Of a stretch of 64,000 nt of DNA, positions 11,004-24,400 are shown in pieces. Position numbers and translations under genes: made by a program. How positions within the stretch are numbered: position 1 is the stretch's first letter; every line of letters starts with the position of its first letter. The stretch comes from Gautieria morchelliformis (taxonomy: Eukaryota; Basidiomycota; Agaricomycetes; Gomphales; Gomphaceae), in contig WHVA01000270.1 of assembly GCA_015179125.1 (NCBI GenBank), positions 85,023-149,022 of the forward strand, written 5' to 3'. Under the pieces are notes generated by a model. The model was not told where the DNA came from. It made no database searches and worked only from the letters and a program-made list of their open reading frames with translations.

Positions 11004-11691
11004 CCCAGTCCCAGTGACCCCCCCTCCGCTCTCTTCCCTTTCCCGTGCATTGTTTTCACGACGCTTGGTGACGTTTGTGCTCCTTGGAACCCCCGGTGGC
11101 GCGCCATCCATTCCTTCCTTGCGGGATGTACAGCCCACACAAAGGATTTCCTTTTCGAGCGACACGCAACGCAATTAGCGCCAGGATACTTAAGCGGCCT
11201 CACCGAGCTCCACCCCTAAAGTTTGAGGACTTCGACAAGATATTTTCTCTAAGTCCTTCCATAGGAGTTGGCGTGGTCGAAGCATGGTGTGGGGTGGGAA
11301 TTAACATAAACACAATAAAACCTAAAACCTAAAACATAACGCATGAAACATAAAACGTAAATCAAAGTAAATCAAAAATTACAAAAAAGGTGCTTTCACG
11401 TGTTGAAGTTTTATCGCATCTGGGCAGGCACACGAAGAGGACCGACCATTCACCGACCCTCAATGATGGCAAAAGGGTACGGCATCAAGGCATACCCAAG
11501 ATTACTCACCACCATAGGATAAACCATCCAATAAAATTAATACAAATCCATGCGCGTAAGTGGGAGCACCCATATTTGCGTAGTTGTTGCAGTTCCCCCC
11601 TCTCCTTCAGAGAGAGTCAAGGCTTGAAGGATGTGTGACCACTAGTGACGCCGGGACGGTTACAGATCACGTCACACCTTTTCTCCAAGGC

Positions 11692-12876
11692 ATGGAAGAT
11701 GTTGACCTAGCCCTGGAAAGCATTTTCACGGTAGGCATCTGCAAGTTCTCCGCACATCGAATAATAAACAACGAAACCATCACTGATTTGACTTAGAAAC
11801 CTCCCAGTCCACCCCCCCCTGAGCCTACGTACGCACAGCATACTCGACCGCCGCCAATTCGCCATAACTCAGGCTGCGAGCGACTAACTGTCCGCTTGGT
11901 AGGGTCTCACCCACTTTGGGGACATCACTTGTACGCCTCATTGTGTGCGTTTCAAATTTGTACACTTCCCTCATAATTTCAAAGATGGAATGCGGCCCGC
12001 TGCTTCGCATCGTATCTTGATGCCAAAGCGGACGACCTTTGTTTTGGCAAAAGCGTCTTGGAGCTGGGTGCCGGAGCCGGTCTCCCCAGTCTCGTCGCTG
12101 CATTATGTGGTGCCCGGAAAGTGCGTCTTGGTTACAGTGTAGGTTCAGCGCATAATCGACTGAACCATCTAGGTGATGCTTACTGACTATCCAGACGAAC
12201 AACTTCTGGAAAACTTGAAAATTAACGTCGAAAATAATATCCCGAGTGAAATCCGTCGTGGAGTCCAAGTCCAGGTACGCAGCCACTGGCATCCTCTCTG
12301 TCATAAACTCTTATGCTGTGGTCCATAGGGATATGTCTGGGGCAGATCGATCGGCACTGTTCTCTCTGACAGCGATGGTTCTTTGGAGAAGTTCGATCTC
12401 ATTTTAATGAGTGACCTGATATTCAATCATTCACAAGTCAGTCACAGTCTGCTTTACTCCAATTTATACTTGAATCGTCTATTTATAGCATGAAGCACTT
12501 CTGCAGTCCGCCGAGTCGTGCATTGCGCAGTCACGGAGTGATGCAGATTTGGACTTCGCATCATCCCCTTCAAAAACGCCTTGTGTCCTTGTTTTCTATA
12601 CGCATCACCGGCCACACCTCGCTGAGCGAGACCTCGAATTCTTTCGTAAAGCAAAAGCGCGAGGGTGGACATGTGAACAAATTATTACGGAACGTTTCGA
12701 GGTGAGATTCATTCTTCCTGGCTACTTCGGCCGGTGTCATCCTCACGTGTGTTGTCGAGTAGCCCATGTTTCCTGAGGATCCAGGGGATGAGAATGTGCG
12801 CTCTAGTGTTCATGGGTGGCGTTTGACATGGAGGAATACCCAGCATGAATTGAGTTCTCGCGAATCCATTGCATAG
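11692..12876 (+). CDS. EFM7: EFM7-type protein N-terminal and lysine methyltransferase
   Basis: Seven exons splice in frame: 11692-11730, 11797-11930, 11985-12120, 12173-12274, 12329-12436, 12489-12701 and 12763-12876, giving 281 aa. The N-terminus has a Pro-rich PPSPPPPEPTY stretch, then LVGSHPLWGHHLWNAAR, the SAM-binding loop LELGAGAGLPSLVAA, the motif II acidic strand VMLTDYPDEQLLENLKINVE, and the post-core segments LMSDLIFNHSQHEALL and FYTHHRPHL. These are hallmarks of the nicotinamide N-methyltransferase-like subfamily. In yeast Efm7 methylates the N-terminus and Lys2 of elongation factor 1A, and that role is inferred here by homology. The start was chosen because exon 1 (MEDVDLALESIFT) joins the PPSP segment without stops. 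No defect is visible. Confidence 0.9.
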
Positions 12877-14265
12877 CTCCTTTCGAAGATATGCTGGATC
12901 AACTCTGCTTTTAGATTCTGCAAGAGAATAGGCCCGAAGATGATGACAATGGATATATAGTCAAGCTGAACTTGTTTTGGGATTTGAGGCCTTAATTCAA
13001 ACGAACTAAATCAAACAATAGTCATACAGCCGAAGGCCCCATGGTAATCGGTTGGAACTCTGCCGCCAAGCTGTGGTTCCGTGCCATTGGTGCAGGACTT
13101 CCCATAGCTCTGTCCTGTTCTTCGGACAGGTACGGCACCTGGCTTCCTCATTGTGGCCACAAGGTTCACGATGGCCTGAAGAGGATAACACATGCGAGCC
13201 AACCAACTTACCTGCGATTTTGTGAGCTTATCCGTGTCGACATTTATATCTTGTTACCACCCTGCATGATCATGGCTTCGCTTCCAGTGATATGATATTG
13301 CGATGGTCACTGCGATGCCCGGATATTAGAAACTAAGGAGGGGTTGATTCTCGAAAACAGGCGGCTGTCTGCCATACATGCATTACACGTGCAGTCTTTA
13401 ACTCTGTGATACTAAGGGCTATCTGTGGATGTGCACTGCCTTAAGATTGGACCCCTGGACTCGCAGTGCTATGCATCACATTTGTAACTGGAGTTCCAAA
13501 CAGAGAAGTTGCCAATCTCGATCGTTCATAAGGGCTTTGCCAGGCTACGCATGCACGACCGTTGCCACGGTGCACAATTGCAGGTACCATGATAAGCATA
13601 CTTGTATCGTCTACAAAAGCTTTATGTTCAATAAGTAATTAGTCTTGGTGTTACACCGGTACAGTACTGTAAGCCTGGTATCCGCTCAAATACTTCGCTC
13701 GATCTGAGACTAATCTGACCTACGGATAGCTACTATTATACTCATTCTCATTAAAGTTCTATTATATTGCTGGACAGGTACTTATTCTAACTATGCACAT
13801 ATATTATAGTACTGACTGAGCTGACCCTGACTCCCTGAGTACTTGAGTCACAGCGTTGTGTAAATAGCATAAGTAGAGCTTTTCGAAGCATGCCATACAG
13901 ACATCTCTGAATTATACTAGGTCAAGTTTGGAGTAGTACCTGTGTGGGCGGCAGTGTAAGTGCGTGGCGACCTCAATTCGCCCACTATGGGCTAACATTG
14001 ACACCGCTATGTACTCGAATAGCCTCTTTGCATAGGCACAGGGTTTGCTTTATCAACGTCTTCATGGCTGGTCAAGTCTTGCAGCACATTGATCCCCGTC
14101 ATGCCACCAATTCTCCCGAGGTCAAACTCGAATCAATGTTTCTCGAATGATGGCAAGTGAGTCTGCATGGCTTACTAAGTATACAACAATTTCAATGGGG
14201 TATTGATCACCAATTTCGCCCCAACAGAACGCATGCGTGCAGTTACATAGCCTACCTAGTCTTAG
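12877..14265. other. Intergenic region
   Basis: This stretch has only short ORFs without domains. 13006-13206 (minus, 66 codons, Cys/His-containing) was examined and not supported. I see no tRNA-like cloverleaf and no strong repeat. Confidence 0.45.
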
Positions 14266-14742
14266 GTGAATACTTGGAACCATAAGCTTACTCTGCAGAT
14301 ACTGATGACTGCCAAAGCCCCCATCGCAGCTCTCGCGATCGGATACATTGTATGGCAATGGGTACTGTGGATTAAATGGCCAGGATCTCGCCGTTCCGTG
14401 CTCTCGGCAGCCATGCCGACGAACTCTACCTGCCTGCGCAGACAAAACAGCTCTTGCCCATGCCAACCTGCAAGTGTACTACTTCCCGAAAGGCCGAGGC
14501 GGTGGAAAAATTATAATACACCAGCTCGAGTATCCGCTGCTGGAAGCTGCGTGGCTTCAGAAGATGAGGCACGGAACGATTCTATCGACCTTCGTCGATC
14601 TTCAACGCAGAGGATATCGGAACTACCGCAACCTTTACCTCCCGTGTACGTCGTTCCCGGGCGAACCACTGGAATCGACTCCGTTCCTGATGAAGCTCCG
14701 GTGAGTAATAATCTTGCTTATAAGAGACCAACAGTGTCATGA
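14266..14742 (+). CDS. Possible small membrane-anchored protein, unknown
   Basis: A 158-codon frame. If translation starts at the internal ATG at about 14305, the protein begins with a single hydrophobic span (residues about 4-25, KAPIAALAIGYIVWQWVLWI). A Ser/Pro-rich, charged tail without domains follows. The leading segment could be the end of an intron rather than coding. No family is recognised. The membrane span plus polar tail is the only support. Confidence 0.3.
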   Translation: MNTWNHKLTLQILMTAKAPIAALAIGYIVWQWVLWIKWPGSRRSVLSAAMPTNSTCLRRQNSSCPCQPASVLLPERPRRWKNYNTPARVSAAGSCVASEDEARNDSIDLRRSSTQRISELPQPLPPVYVVPGRTTGIDSVPDEAPVSNNLAYKRPTVS

Positions 14743-15466
14743 CGTCGGGCTTCGTAGCCGCCGCCGTACTCCTGTGTACCGCCTTATTCTCTTATTCTTA
14801 CATGACGCCGGCGTCTCGCCATGATAGCGCACTGGTTTGATGCATTGGTCATCTCATCTTGGAGGGTTAATTGAGGACAATAACATGTAGCTCTAAGTCT
14901 TACAGCAAAGTATACCACCTTGTATTGTTAGTCATGTCGATTCGAGACCCAGCCACGGTTGAACCAGTTAAGCAGGGATACAGTGCGGGGAGGATAGGAC
15001 TGACGTTGTTGTTCTAAACAATACTGTACTTAAACTACTGATACGGTATCAGCCAATGATTGTCTGTACAGTGATACGTCATGGGGACAGGATTGTACAA
15101 AGGTGCCTGTGGCATGCGAGAAACATCATGATGCGGCGTGTTGATCAGGAATGCCCTAATCAGCCCCTCTCATTGCAAGCTTCAAAGCTCAAGCCCCCGC
15201 GAGTGATATTCAAGGTGCGTCTCATGTATACTAGGATTGATTCATCGGTAGTCCAGGACTTGAGAAAGGTTGAATAATTGTATATAAATATTTATATATT
15301 CGGATACATATCAGTCCGAACAACTTGAAATATATCGTATCAATGTGCGGGCGATAACTGACGTTGTTGACACAAGGGTTACATAGGCCACAGTGCCACA
15401 GGAACAATGTTACGGAAGGCGGGTGGGCCGGGCAGGTACAATAAGAGCGTCGTTCATAGATCAGGA
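14743..15466. other. Intergenic region
   Basis: AT-rich spacer between the unknown ORF and the converging minus-strand secreted protein gene. No feature is supported. Confidence 0.4.
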
Positions 15467-16050
15467 TCATTCCTTCTGCATTGGCGGTGGACCAAGGGGG
15501 GGCGCGTATGAGGGATACTGGGGGGGAGAACCAGGCTATACAGACACAACGATAAGATATCCATGCCTGTATGAATGTTCAAGAGTCTGCGTACATGAGA
15601 GTATGGCTGAGCATTGTACGGTGCACCGTTGTACTGATCGTATGGAGTGTGTGACTGAGGCGGATATTGGGGCTGATGTGGCATATTGGTTGGGTTATAA
15701 CTGGCCTGGTTGTAGTTGTAACCTGGAGCAGGATATGTATTGGCGTTGGTGATGTATGCTTGGTTGGCTCGTTGGATACGTCGGCGTCTGGCTAGTGCCA
15801 GTGCTACCAGAATGACGGTGATGACGGCTAGGATGCCAAGTCCTATTCCAGCTCTAGCTGCTGCCGATAACCCGTTGCATACCCGTTCACCAGTGCGGCT
15901 GAACTAAGGCGTAAGTACTGTCCATTCTTCGCCATAGTAGATGTCGACATACTCGTCAATGAAGCAATCTGCTTTAGCAATCGGTAACGCTGCGAGTAAC
16001 AGCAGGCCTGCCGCTGTGCGCTGTAAGGTGGGTCGTGTAATAGAGGTCAT
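15467..16050 (-). CDS. Secreted-type single-TM protein with Pro/Tyr-rich tail
   Basis: Three exons on the minus strand, 16050-15949, 15903-15595 and 15535-15467, give 159 aa with GT-AG introns of 45 and 59 bases. A signal peptide (residues about 8-24, TAAGLLLLAALPIAKA) is followed by a short two-Cys lumenal segment (DCFIDEY…VCNGLS). One transmembrane span (about 53-76, GIGLGILAVITVILVALALA) has a basic stop-transfer RRRR. A cytoplasmic tail rich in Pro, Tyr, Gln and Asn ends in PPPMQKE. This layout is common among agaricomycete small membrane proteins of unknown role, and the PPxY/QPxY-like tail suggests an adaptor-binding region (inference). Intron 1 was placed so the Cys-containing segment stays open. 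Confidence 0.7.
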
Positions 16051-16794
16051 GAGTACGGTGAGAAGAAAAGGCCACTTGCTAACGTAATAGTTACCGCAGC
16101 ATCTGGCCGCTGCCAGTCTGCTAACGTAAGACTGCTCCAGATGTCACTAGTATAAGCACTGCTTTGATTGCGGCTTAAATCCTAGCAGCTAATCAATGAG
16201 GTACCAGCACGCGCTTACTCCTCTCTGCCTTCGTGAACCGTCCGCGGTTGGCTGGGCAGTAGGCACCAGCTCGTGCGTTGACAGCCTCAGCCGGGCAGCC
16301 CGCAAGCGACTTGCAATGTTAGTAATACTTGTCTCATGTCTCACCATCTCCTATTTCACCGCTCTCTGTATGAGTAAGACCAATCCGTTGTATTTCTCTC
16401 AAGCGTTTCTTTTTACCACTGCGTCTTTTTCGTCTAGATGCCGGCGGCCGAGAGTGCAGTTATGTCAGACTGAGATCTAAGAGCCTTGCCAAGAGGATCT
16501 CAGGATATTTGTCGAGCTTTTCATGAACGAGCACGGGGAGTCGCTGGCGGCAATCAGATCCGCCAGCTTGCAGTCACAGCTTTCAGCGACCCGAAGCATT
16601 GCTTTGCGCATTACCGCATAGCCTGCCTTGTTCTATTCTAGCTTACCTAAAGCTGGTATGCTGCCATTGAGTCACAAAAACATATGATAGCGTGGCGCGC
16701 GGTTGGTTTGCAATCTTATCCTTCGTAATTTTTGGCCCCCTTAACTGTGTCTACATAACTGTAGTCATCTCTGGGACAGACACGAGTGACATTT
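16051..16794. other. Intergenic region between divergent genes
   Basis: Upstream sequence shared by the minus-strand membrane protein and the plus-strand unit A gene. It contains one weak 94-codon ORF (16196-16480) with a hydrophobic patch but no paralogue or domain. Confidence 0.4.
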
Positions 16795-18540
16795 ATGACC
16801 TCCCTTGATTTGATGGAGCGGCAACCTCATTCTCCGCATCAGACGAGTTGCGCCGATGAAGAAACAACAGTGGGTAATCCTTCCGTTCTCTTCGTTTCTA
16901 AGTATACTTCCTATGCGGTTTAGCACAAATTAAAGCCACCACACTACAAAGCGTGGCTTGTACAAGAATGGGCGTGCTCTCTGCCCGGGCACACTGTCTG
17001 TGTCCCTACAGCGGACCAGGAACACTACCAGCTATCGGATCATCAGATAGAGATCTGGGCGAACGCGTTAGTATGTGCAGTCTCTGTCCTATGGGTCTGC
17101 ATTAACGATTACTTCCAGTGCTCTGGAGGCCTCACACTCCCGCCACCAGAATTTGTTTTGGATTCTAAAAGTAGCTTTAGCACTTATCTTATGTGCATCG
17201 AAGAGGGAAATTTTACCCCAGAGGCGATCCTTGGAGGTACGCGTCCCTTGTTCAACTTATCCGACCCGGATTTTGTTTTGTTCTAATTGATGTGAACGCT
17301 CCCCTCTGAAAATACTTCTTCCATAGCATTACTACGAGACAGGTCCCCCATTACCGATACCAACAGCGAGCTTTCTGCTGGATTCCAGTGCCGTCGGTAT
17401 CGATCTGAGAAGGCGATCAAATGGTTACCAGTGAAGTTGCTCAATACCCTGGACGCCGACGGCCTTATTCAGACACGAACTATGCAACACCTTCTACAAT
17501 TAGAGGTCTGGCAATCAACGATACACCCTGTGGTGGGTACGGACATGCAGGTAGAACTGTTTAAAATGCTTGAAGATGCATTGGAGATGTCGAGGTTTGT
17601 TCGAAAGGGTTTTGGTAGTCCAACATCTAACCTCGTCGACAGGACATGTTATTCTCGACATGCTAATAAATGTGCCTCTTTGATCGGCCTGGAAATCCAG
17701 CGTTGGATTATTTTGTGTCCAGGTGCCTCTTTGACAAAGGAAACAGCGCCATGGCTCTGTCGACTGCATGTCGGCTTGTTTCCCATGTGAGTTGCTTCTT
17801 ATTGGGATTTGTCGCCCTTTACTTAGCCATCTCAAGATTTTTTGGTGGAAACACTGATCTATACGGGAGCTTGTGTGTATGTGGTGAAGATCTGTCTATG
17901 GCTGGCCTACGGTTTGACGAATTGCTGAACATTGTCACTGGCACACTCAACTGTAGTCAACCACCGAAGGCAACGTCTAACGTCATCAAAATAATGTCGA
18001 AGAGCCTAGGAAGCATGCCATACATATGTCCATACACACCACTCCTGGGCGAGAATCTGGTTCGGCTAATCGACACAGTGTCACAAATGAGAGTCCTCGA
18101 TGAAGACGAGATCAACGCACTTCGTCGCATGGCAGTTATTCGTTTAGAGTACGTTCAGAGCTTGTCTGTTTACTACCAGGCACGTGAGTGCATTATTTCA
18201 GACACGCAGATGGGAACGCGACATCCAGTAGACCTTGGGAAATGGTAATCTTTGCTCAATGTGCGCCATGGGAGCCTTTGATGCGAGAGGTGGTGTTGGG
18301 CGACTCAGGATTTCGGAGCCTTCTCCGGGCGTTGAAGACGCTGTCAAGACCTTGGTCAAGACGAAGCAAGGACAGGAAACACTTGGTGGATCTTCTGGGA
18401 GCTTTGCAGCATCTGTTGCGATATTCATGGCTTGCCAATACGGTAGACCCGGGGATTTTGGACCTTTGGACAAATCTATGCAGGTACTTTTCGTATATCA
18501 GTGTGAGTCCTGAAAAACTCACTCACATGATAGAGGAAGT
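16795..18540 (+). CDS. Unknown helical protein, tandem paralogue unit A
   Basis: A multi-exon model opens at 16795 (MTSLDLMERQPHS). It splices at 16870 to the frame beginning HKLKPPHYKAW, then to CSGGLTLPPPEFV, then to an exon reading LLNTLDADGLIQTRTMQHLL and DALEMSR. Later exons read CASLIGLEIQRWI, LCVCGEDLSMAGLRFDELL, VSQMRVLDEDEINALRRMA and the end block HLVDLLGALQHLLRYSWLAN. Much of it looks like alpha-helical repeats. I recognise no Pfam family. The support is that the same ordered blocks recur in unit B immediately downstream (MLYDALEMSQ, SIGVELQAWLL, TSDELDAIRNILANRL, SVLKCLSRYAWIAK). Exon borders around 17790-17830 and 18180-18300 are uncertain, and I could not connect all blocks without a frame change. 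Confidence 0.5.
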
Positions 18541-20395
18541 ATGCTGGAGCATTTGCTATTGGGTCGTCTTAAGACTGCCTCAAAATCTCACGCTGTTGCT
18601 TACTCCCCTGTCACGGGACGCCGAACGATGGCCCATAAGACGGGCTCACCAGGATTTTCAGGTCCTTTGTCGTTTGTCAGCGATGCTACCCCGCTGGAAG
18701 AATATTATAAGCAAGAGGCAGAAGATCGCATCATGGGTCTTTATATTGCTATGGAAGCATGGGCCGATGTCATAGAACTCATACCACCGTCGCTGCCTTT
18801 CTCTACCACACCGTCCGGGACGTCTGAGGCCAATGCGGTTATATTACCAAATCCAACGACCGATTCATCCTCAGTTGCCGAAAGTTATGCCTCTACAACA
18901 TGGTCTGCAACTTCCTCTCTACTCCCTGGAATTGGTTATCTCTCCTCTAAAGCATTGCAGTGGATTGGGGAAGGAAGTCTGGACACGGTAGCTCACGCTA
19001 TCATCTGGAAACGGACAAAGCATCATATGTCGCGCTTGAAGCGATGGCAACGACTACGCTGCAACAAACTTGACCATTCCACGCGGAAGAAGCTGTTCGA
19101 TATGCTTTACGACGCCTTGGAGATGTCACAGTAGGTCAATGCTAGTATTGGATCAGAAGATCTGACGTCACGTGAACAGCCCTGGATATTCATTTCGTGT
19201 CAACAATTATGCCACTTCGATAGGCGTAGAATTACAGGCATGGCTTCTTTCATGCGTCGACACTTCTGTGATAGACCAGGACACCCACTTGATTGCTCGG
19301 ATCCATATCTGTATTTGTTCAACGTGAGTTGGATGTTGCTAAGGTTTCTAGGCCACGAGATCTTAGCTGTGACGTCTAGTCTTTTAGCTACGGTTTCCGA
19401 ATTCGGAAGTCGTACCTCGTTTCTTGAATTACTCAGTGCTATCAGACGCGTTCCCCTCGAGCTTGATGATTCGACGGTTACCTCGACGGCGATCCGCATA
19501 ATTTCAAAGGAAATCTGTCGATCTTCGTGTTCGGCTAGTCGGAATCGACTGGAGATGTCTCTCATGCAGATCATGGAAGCTACTGTGCAATCGCGCCAGC
19601 TTACAAGCGACGAACTTGACGCGATTCGTAACATACTGGCCAACCGCCTTCACTTGTGGGTTGACATTAATTTGTTGACTTGTCGCTGAGGCTGTCGCAG
19701 AGGCACGAATCGCAGTTCCGATAATTGTCACCCATGGGAAGTAGCCATCTTCGCAGAATGTGTCTCTCAGGAACCGACGTTCACTGGATTTGTCTTGGGC
19801 AACCACGGGATCTTAAGCATAATTTTGGTTCTTCAGGGGATACTTTCAAATGTAACGATAACCGCCGTGGATTGGGAGAACCTACGCTGCATTGTCAGCG
19901 TTTTGAAATGCTTGTCGCGGTATGCCTGGATTGCGAAAAAGGTGGCGCCTGGAGTCATCGGTTTGTTACTGAATGTTTTCAGGTAGACGTCATATCCTCT
20001 TGTTACTGGTTTGATCTCACTCACAGGTGACACAGTCGAACTGAACAGGTCCCAGAGTTTCGTCTTCGCTGCTTGGCCATACAAACTATTCATAATATTG
20101 TTTCTCAACCGGGAACGTGCCGCGCCTGTCTCACCGGAATCACGATGCCCCTGTCATCTCCTCGTTGTGAATGGTACGCGTCTGCTTTGAATGGCAGTCC
20201 CGAGACGTCTTCGACGTTGTTAATACATTGTATTCTACCAGGCATGAAGAACCCGTCAGCCAGACTCAACCAAACCCCTGGTCCTCTGTGAACACTCCAG
20301 AGGTTCATCAGGCATCGTGCGAGTCTGTTGCGACAGACGGTGCCACTACCTCCATTATCAGGTTTAATGATTGCGATAACTCCCGCCGGGGGTAA
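18541..20395 (+). CDS. Unknown helical protein, tandem paralogue unit B
   Basis: The first long exon (18541-19134) encodes a Ser/Thr-rich region and ends in LFDMLYDALEMSQ, matching the DALEMSR exon of unit A. Following exons encode SIGVELQAWLLSCVD, LSAIRRVPLELDDSTV, LMQIMEATVQSRQLTSDELD and VLKCLSRYAWIAKKVAPG, in the same order as unit A. The last exon runs from the acceptor near 20241 to the stop at 20395 (NDCDNSRRG). Whether B is a separate gene or the second half of one large A+B gene is unresolved, since no clear promoter or stop separates them. Function is unknown. Confidence 0.5.
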
Positions 20396-21490
20396 TATCG
20401 GAGACAGGATATCATACTTTCCTCCCTAGCAAGGGCTGTGAGTCGCCTGATGCCATGCCAAGCCAGGTTTTTCGAATTCCTTTAATATTTCTGACCGATC
20501 GCTGTCCAACAACTGTGGTACTAGGACATATATTAGTTGTAGAAGTCTTGCAGTAGAGACAATTACATAATGGCAAGTTGCAAACCTGAACAACAGATTT
20601 AGAGCATGTACGGTAACCCCTCCCACCGGCACTTTATGAGGCGCGTCGCGACACTAATCAACTTTGGGAACGCTGCACAGTAGGCTTGCAATTGTGGTGG
20701 CGTCTCCGGAGAGAGCATCAGGGAGGGGAGCGAAAATGAAAAGATCATGATCAGAGTTGGCAAAAGGAAACACTTCAGGAATATTCTAAGTGTAATGATT
20801 AGATATTAGGAGGTGGTATAGTTCCGAGCCGTCCCGAACTCTATTTGACTAACAGTGATTACAGTAAGGATATGTATCCAGAAACCATGTGTTAATGGTC
20901 AGTCTGAGCTGTCGCATCGGCGTTTTCATAAGAGAAATCTGATTCAGATAATTATCTTCAAGGCTGACTGCAGGATTGAGCATGACAGACATTCGGAGGT
21001 CAGATATCGACCCGAAAGTGATGTCTCTTTCACAATAAATAACTGTGGATAGAACGCAATTCAATGACGTGTGATTCATCAGTCAGTGAGCACCGGATGC
21101 AGAGGATTGTCTAGACATAGTCGTTGTCTCGATCATCATTTATGATGGAAGACGTACGCGGTGGATCCGGAGGAGTATGATTGTTGACGAAGGCACATTA
21201 GAAGAACATATTGTCTGAGCTCTCGGCAACGATCCTGAACTTGAAAGCGATTCCTTGTACTACTGCAGTTCACTCTACGCCTTGTAATTTGGATCCCGGT
21301 TGTGGGTGAGCATGAATACTTATGTGATGGTATCCAAGGTTTGTCGCCCTGTCGCCCACAACGATACACACCCTCCCACATCTTCCTTTGCCAAATAAGC
21401 CGTCCACATCGCGCTTCATCGACGTCGCCAGATTTGTTGGCCTGAAGCGCTGGTGCTCCTCCCCTTTCCTTGCTTTGTAGACTATCAGAG
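20396..21490. other. Intergenic region upstream of the MSB1 gene
   Basis: No supported gene. Short ORFs lack domains. The last 100 bases are the likely promoter and leader of the following gene. Confidence 0.45.
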
Positions 21491-24400
21491 ATGCCCAGCA
21501 TCTTCACTCGTTCCCGTACCGCTTCCTCCGCTGCGAAGTCGCTTAAGGCTAACAATGGTGACCTCCCCCCCTTCCTCCTAAGGAAGCCCCCGATGAGTTT
21601 GGCAGGGTGACCAGCAGAGGATCGATTGCACCCGCTGCGACACCGAAAAAGGATAAGAAGAAAGAAACCAAAGTCGCTGCGAGGCTGCGTACTCAGTCAT
21701 CCCCACATGAGGCCGATACTCCATCTATCCCAGATGGCTCGTTTTTGCCGTTCTCCCTGGCACCACCGGAGAACCTAGACGAACCTCGACAACACCTTCA
21801 GAAATATGGATATCTATCGTACCAGAGTGAGGTGGTGCTCGGACTCGAAGAGGTTACACGGCTTGTCGAGGTAATTTCGGATGAGCTCAGTCAACGAGGT
21901 GTGTGGTGGATCTTTGCAATCTTGGATAGAACTTATGCCTTTTGATAGGTCTGACTACGCCATTACTTTTCTCTAACCACGCCATCGACATCTCTCCAAC
22001 TAGAATCAAACGTCTGATCGACACATTCCTTCGCACTTGTAGCAACTATTGTCCGGGCACTGCTCCCGACATAAAATGGCGAGAAGAGGCTCAGTTTTCT
22101 GGCCCACACGAGCTTGCTATGACCCTCCGGTGGGGTCTCGCTCGTATTGTGAGAATTTCCCAAGGGCAGGAGACGAGAGGTATTCTCTCATGGGAGACCT
22201 ACTTGAGATGGCGAGAAGATGAGGGTGGTACGTCACCTCGTTCCATATCTTGTAATCGATGTTTGACAGCCTTTCCAGGAGCCCTGTACCCACCTCAATA
22301 CTTCGGAGCTTTCTTACCATCCCTTCCAGCAGAAGTTCAGGTTCTGCTTACTACCCTGCTGTCGTTCCTTGCCCGACTCGCTGCGCATGCCACATCCTCT
22401 GGACTCACGCCTCCTGCACTTTCCAGTCTTTTCGGGCCTCTTCTTTTCGGTCTCGGTTCGCCGGCGCTTCCTTTCCATCACACCTATGGCGCCTACCTTC
22501 GGTGCTCACATGCCACGGAGCATCTGCTTCTCGCCTACATTCGCGCACAGGACGCGGCTACATCTCGTGCCGTCGGCATGCCGTCGCGTCTCAAAGACTG
22601 GATTCGCGGTTATCCCTCAATGATTCCGCCTATGGATAAACTCGATAAGGCGCGGCGGGGCGCTCGTACCGTCCGGGTTACCAGTGTACGACGCAATGTG
22701 CGTCTATACTCCCATGATCTCGTCAAGACCGCGGCGAGCTGGACTGCGAAGGGCGAGCAGGGTAATCTTAGTAGTGCCAAGGAGTGGACTCGTGTGATGG
22801 GCCCACCGAACGCGAAACTCGTACCGCGTTACTCAGACTCGTATCGGAAGCGACTTGATATTCCCCCGAACACCGTACCTGATATAGGGTTCGATGGCAC
22901 TCTCTCGCACTCGAGCTCGGGTAGCAGTTCAACGGGCGATGACTTGGGTCTCCTGGGCAAAGAAGATGAAAAACGATTCCGGAGTTTGACTGATCTCAAA
23001 TGGGGCGAGTTCGAGTCACTTGGGTTTGGCGGCGGCGACGAGAAACGTCTAGAATTCGATTTGAACGAGGGAGCGCGGACGGTGAGTGACGGTATTTGAG
23101 TCCAGGCCTTATCTCGTTGCTCATTGCTCCCCTAGGCGCGTTATGAGAAGCGCGGTACCATCTCATGGAACGACTTTTCCACGACGGGATTCTCCCGGAG
23201 TGATGATCCTTTGTCCGCAACCCTTCAATTTGCCGCGCCGCTCACTACCACCATCTCCGCGTGGCCAACCCGCCAATCCGAAATTCGGCATAAGCTCAAG
23301 AAAACGCAAAAGGCGCTCCCTGCATTTGGCTGGGACACGACCCCTGTTCTCGATGGCGAGGAAGCCATAGAGGAAGGCTTTCTAGACGTGTTCTGTGACC
23401 TACTGTATGGTAGCGGGTGGATTGATCGACTGGAGCAGACGTTCAGAGATTGCAATTGGGCGTTGGTTAGTGTTCCTTCCTTGTCTTTCACCCTTGGAGT
23501 AGTAATTGTGAATTTGCATATACCAGGTGGAGTACAAGTCCACGCCGCAGTCTCGTCCAAATGGACCGATTCCAGCGGATCCTCGGACAGGGGCATCGAT
23601 TTGGTTATATGAGGAATTCGTGCCACTTGAGTATCGTTCACAACTCACCGCACCTAAACGCAAGATTCCATTCTCGTTTACTACATCCAAAAAGCAGTGG
23701 AAGCCAGCCACGACACTCAATGGACGTCCTTATGTTGTTGGTGGTGTGCCTCGGACACCAAACCCTCGAGAACTTGAGTTCGAGGGGCTGCTTAATGGTG
23801 GTAATATCACGAAAGTGATCAGCCTCGGGGGTGCAAAAGTAGAGTCGCACCTTGATCCCTCATCGGCCACAGTAACGGCAGAGCGGGCGGGCGTAATTTC
23901 GAGCCCGCTGTTACTGATCTCTAGAGATTCGCCGACGTCTCCCACAACTTCTTCACACTCACCGTCAAGAAGGTCTCGTTTTCTACCCGGCGGGACGATG
24001 CGCAAGCGATCCCCCGCCGAATATGACGCACTCGATTTCGAGACGCGTACAATGTTTGCCAATCTAAGTGAGGACGATTTGTTGTCCGCAGACGACAAGG
24101 ACCCTCGACGGAGTAAGAGTTCCATGGGACATACGCGTAAGGAGAGTAAAGATGATGCGTGGGTCGATATCCTTGTTGGCGCCCAAAGGCGTCTGAACGA
24201 CCAGGCTTCGGAGTTACGCCCCTCGGGGACGAGGAGACCTATGATGAGGCGGTCAATGTCTGATCCAGAACTAGCGCGAGAAGAGATTGCACAGGCCCTC
24301 AAAGAGGCCGGACCAATACCTCCCGAAGATGACGACGTTCGACCGTCGGAAGACCTCACAAACGACGGCACGACGTCTCTTACAGACGAGGATGTCTATG

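Noticed and set aside
11825..12304. 159-codon minus ORF
   Set aside because: It is the antisense of the EFM7 gene, whose plus-strand exons carry clear family motifs.
13006..13206. Zinc-finger-like minus ORF with several Cys and His
   Set aside because: Spacing does not match any finger type and no splice extension was found.
23730..24371. 213-codon minus ORF
   Set aside because: Antisense of the Ser/Pro-rich last exon of the MSB1 gene; no domain.
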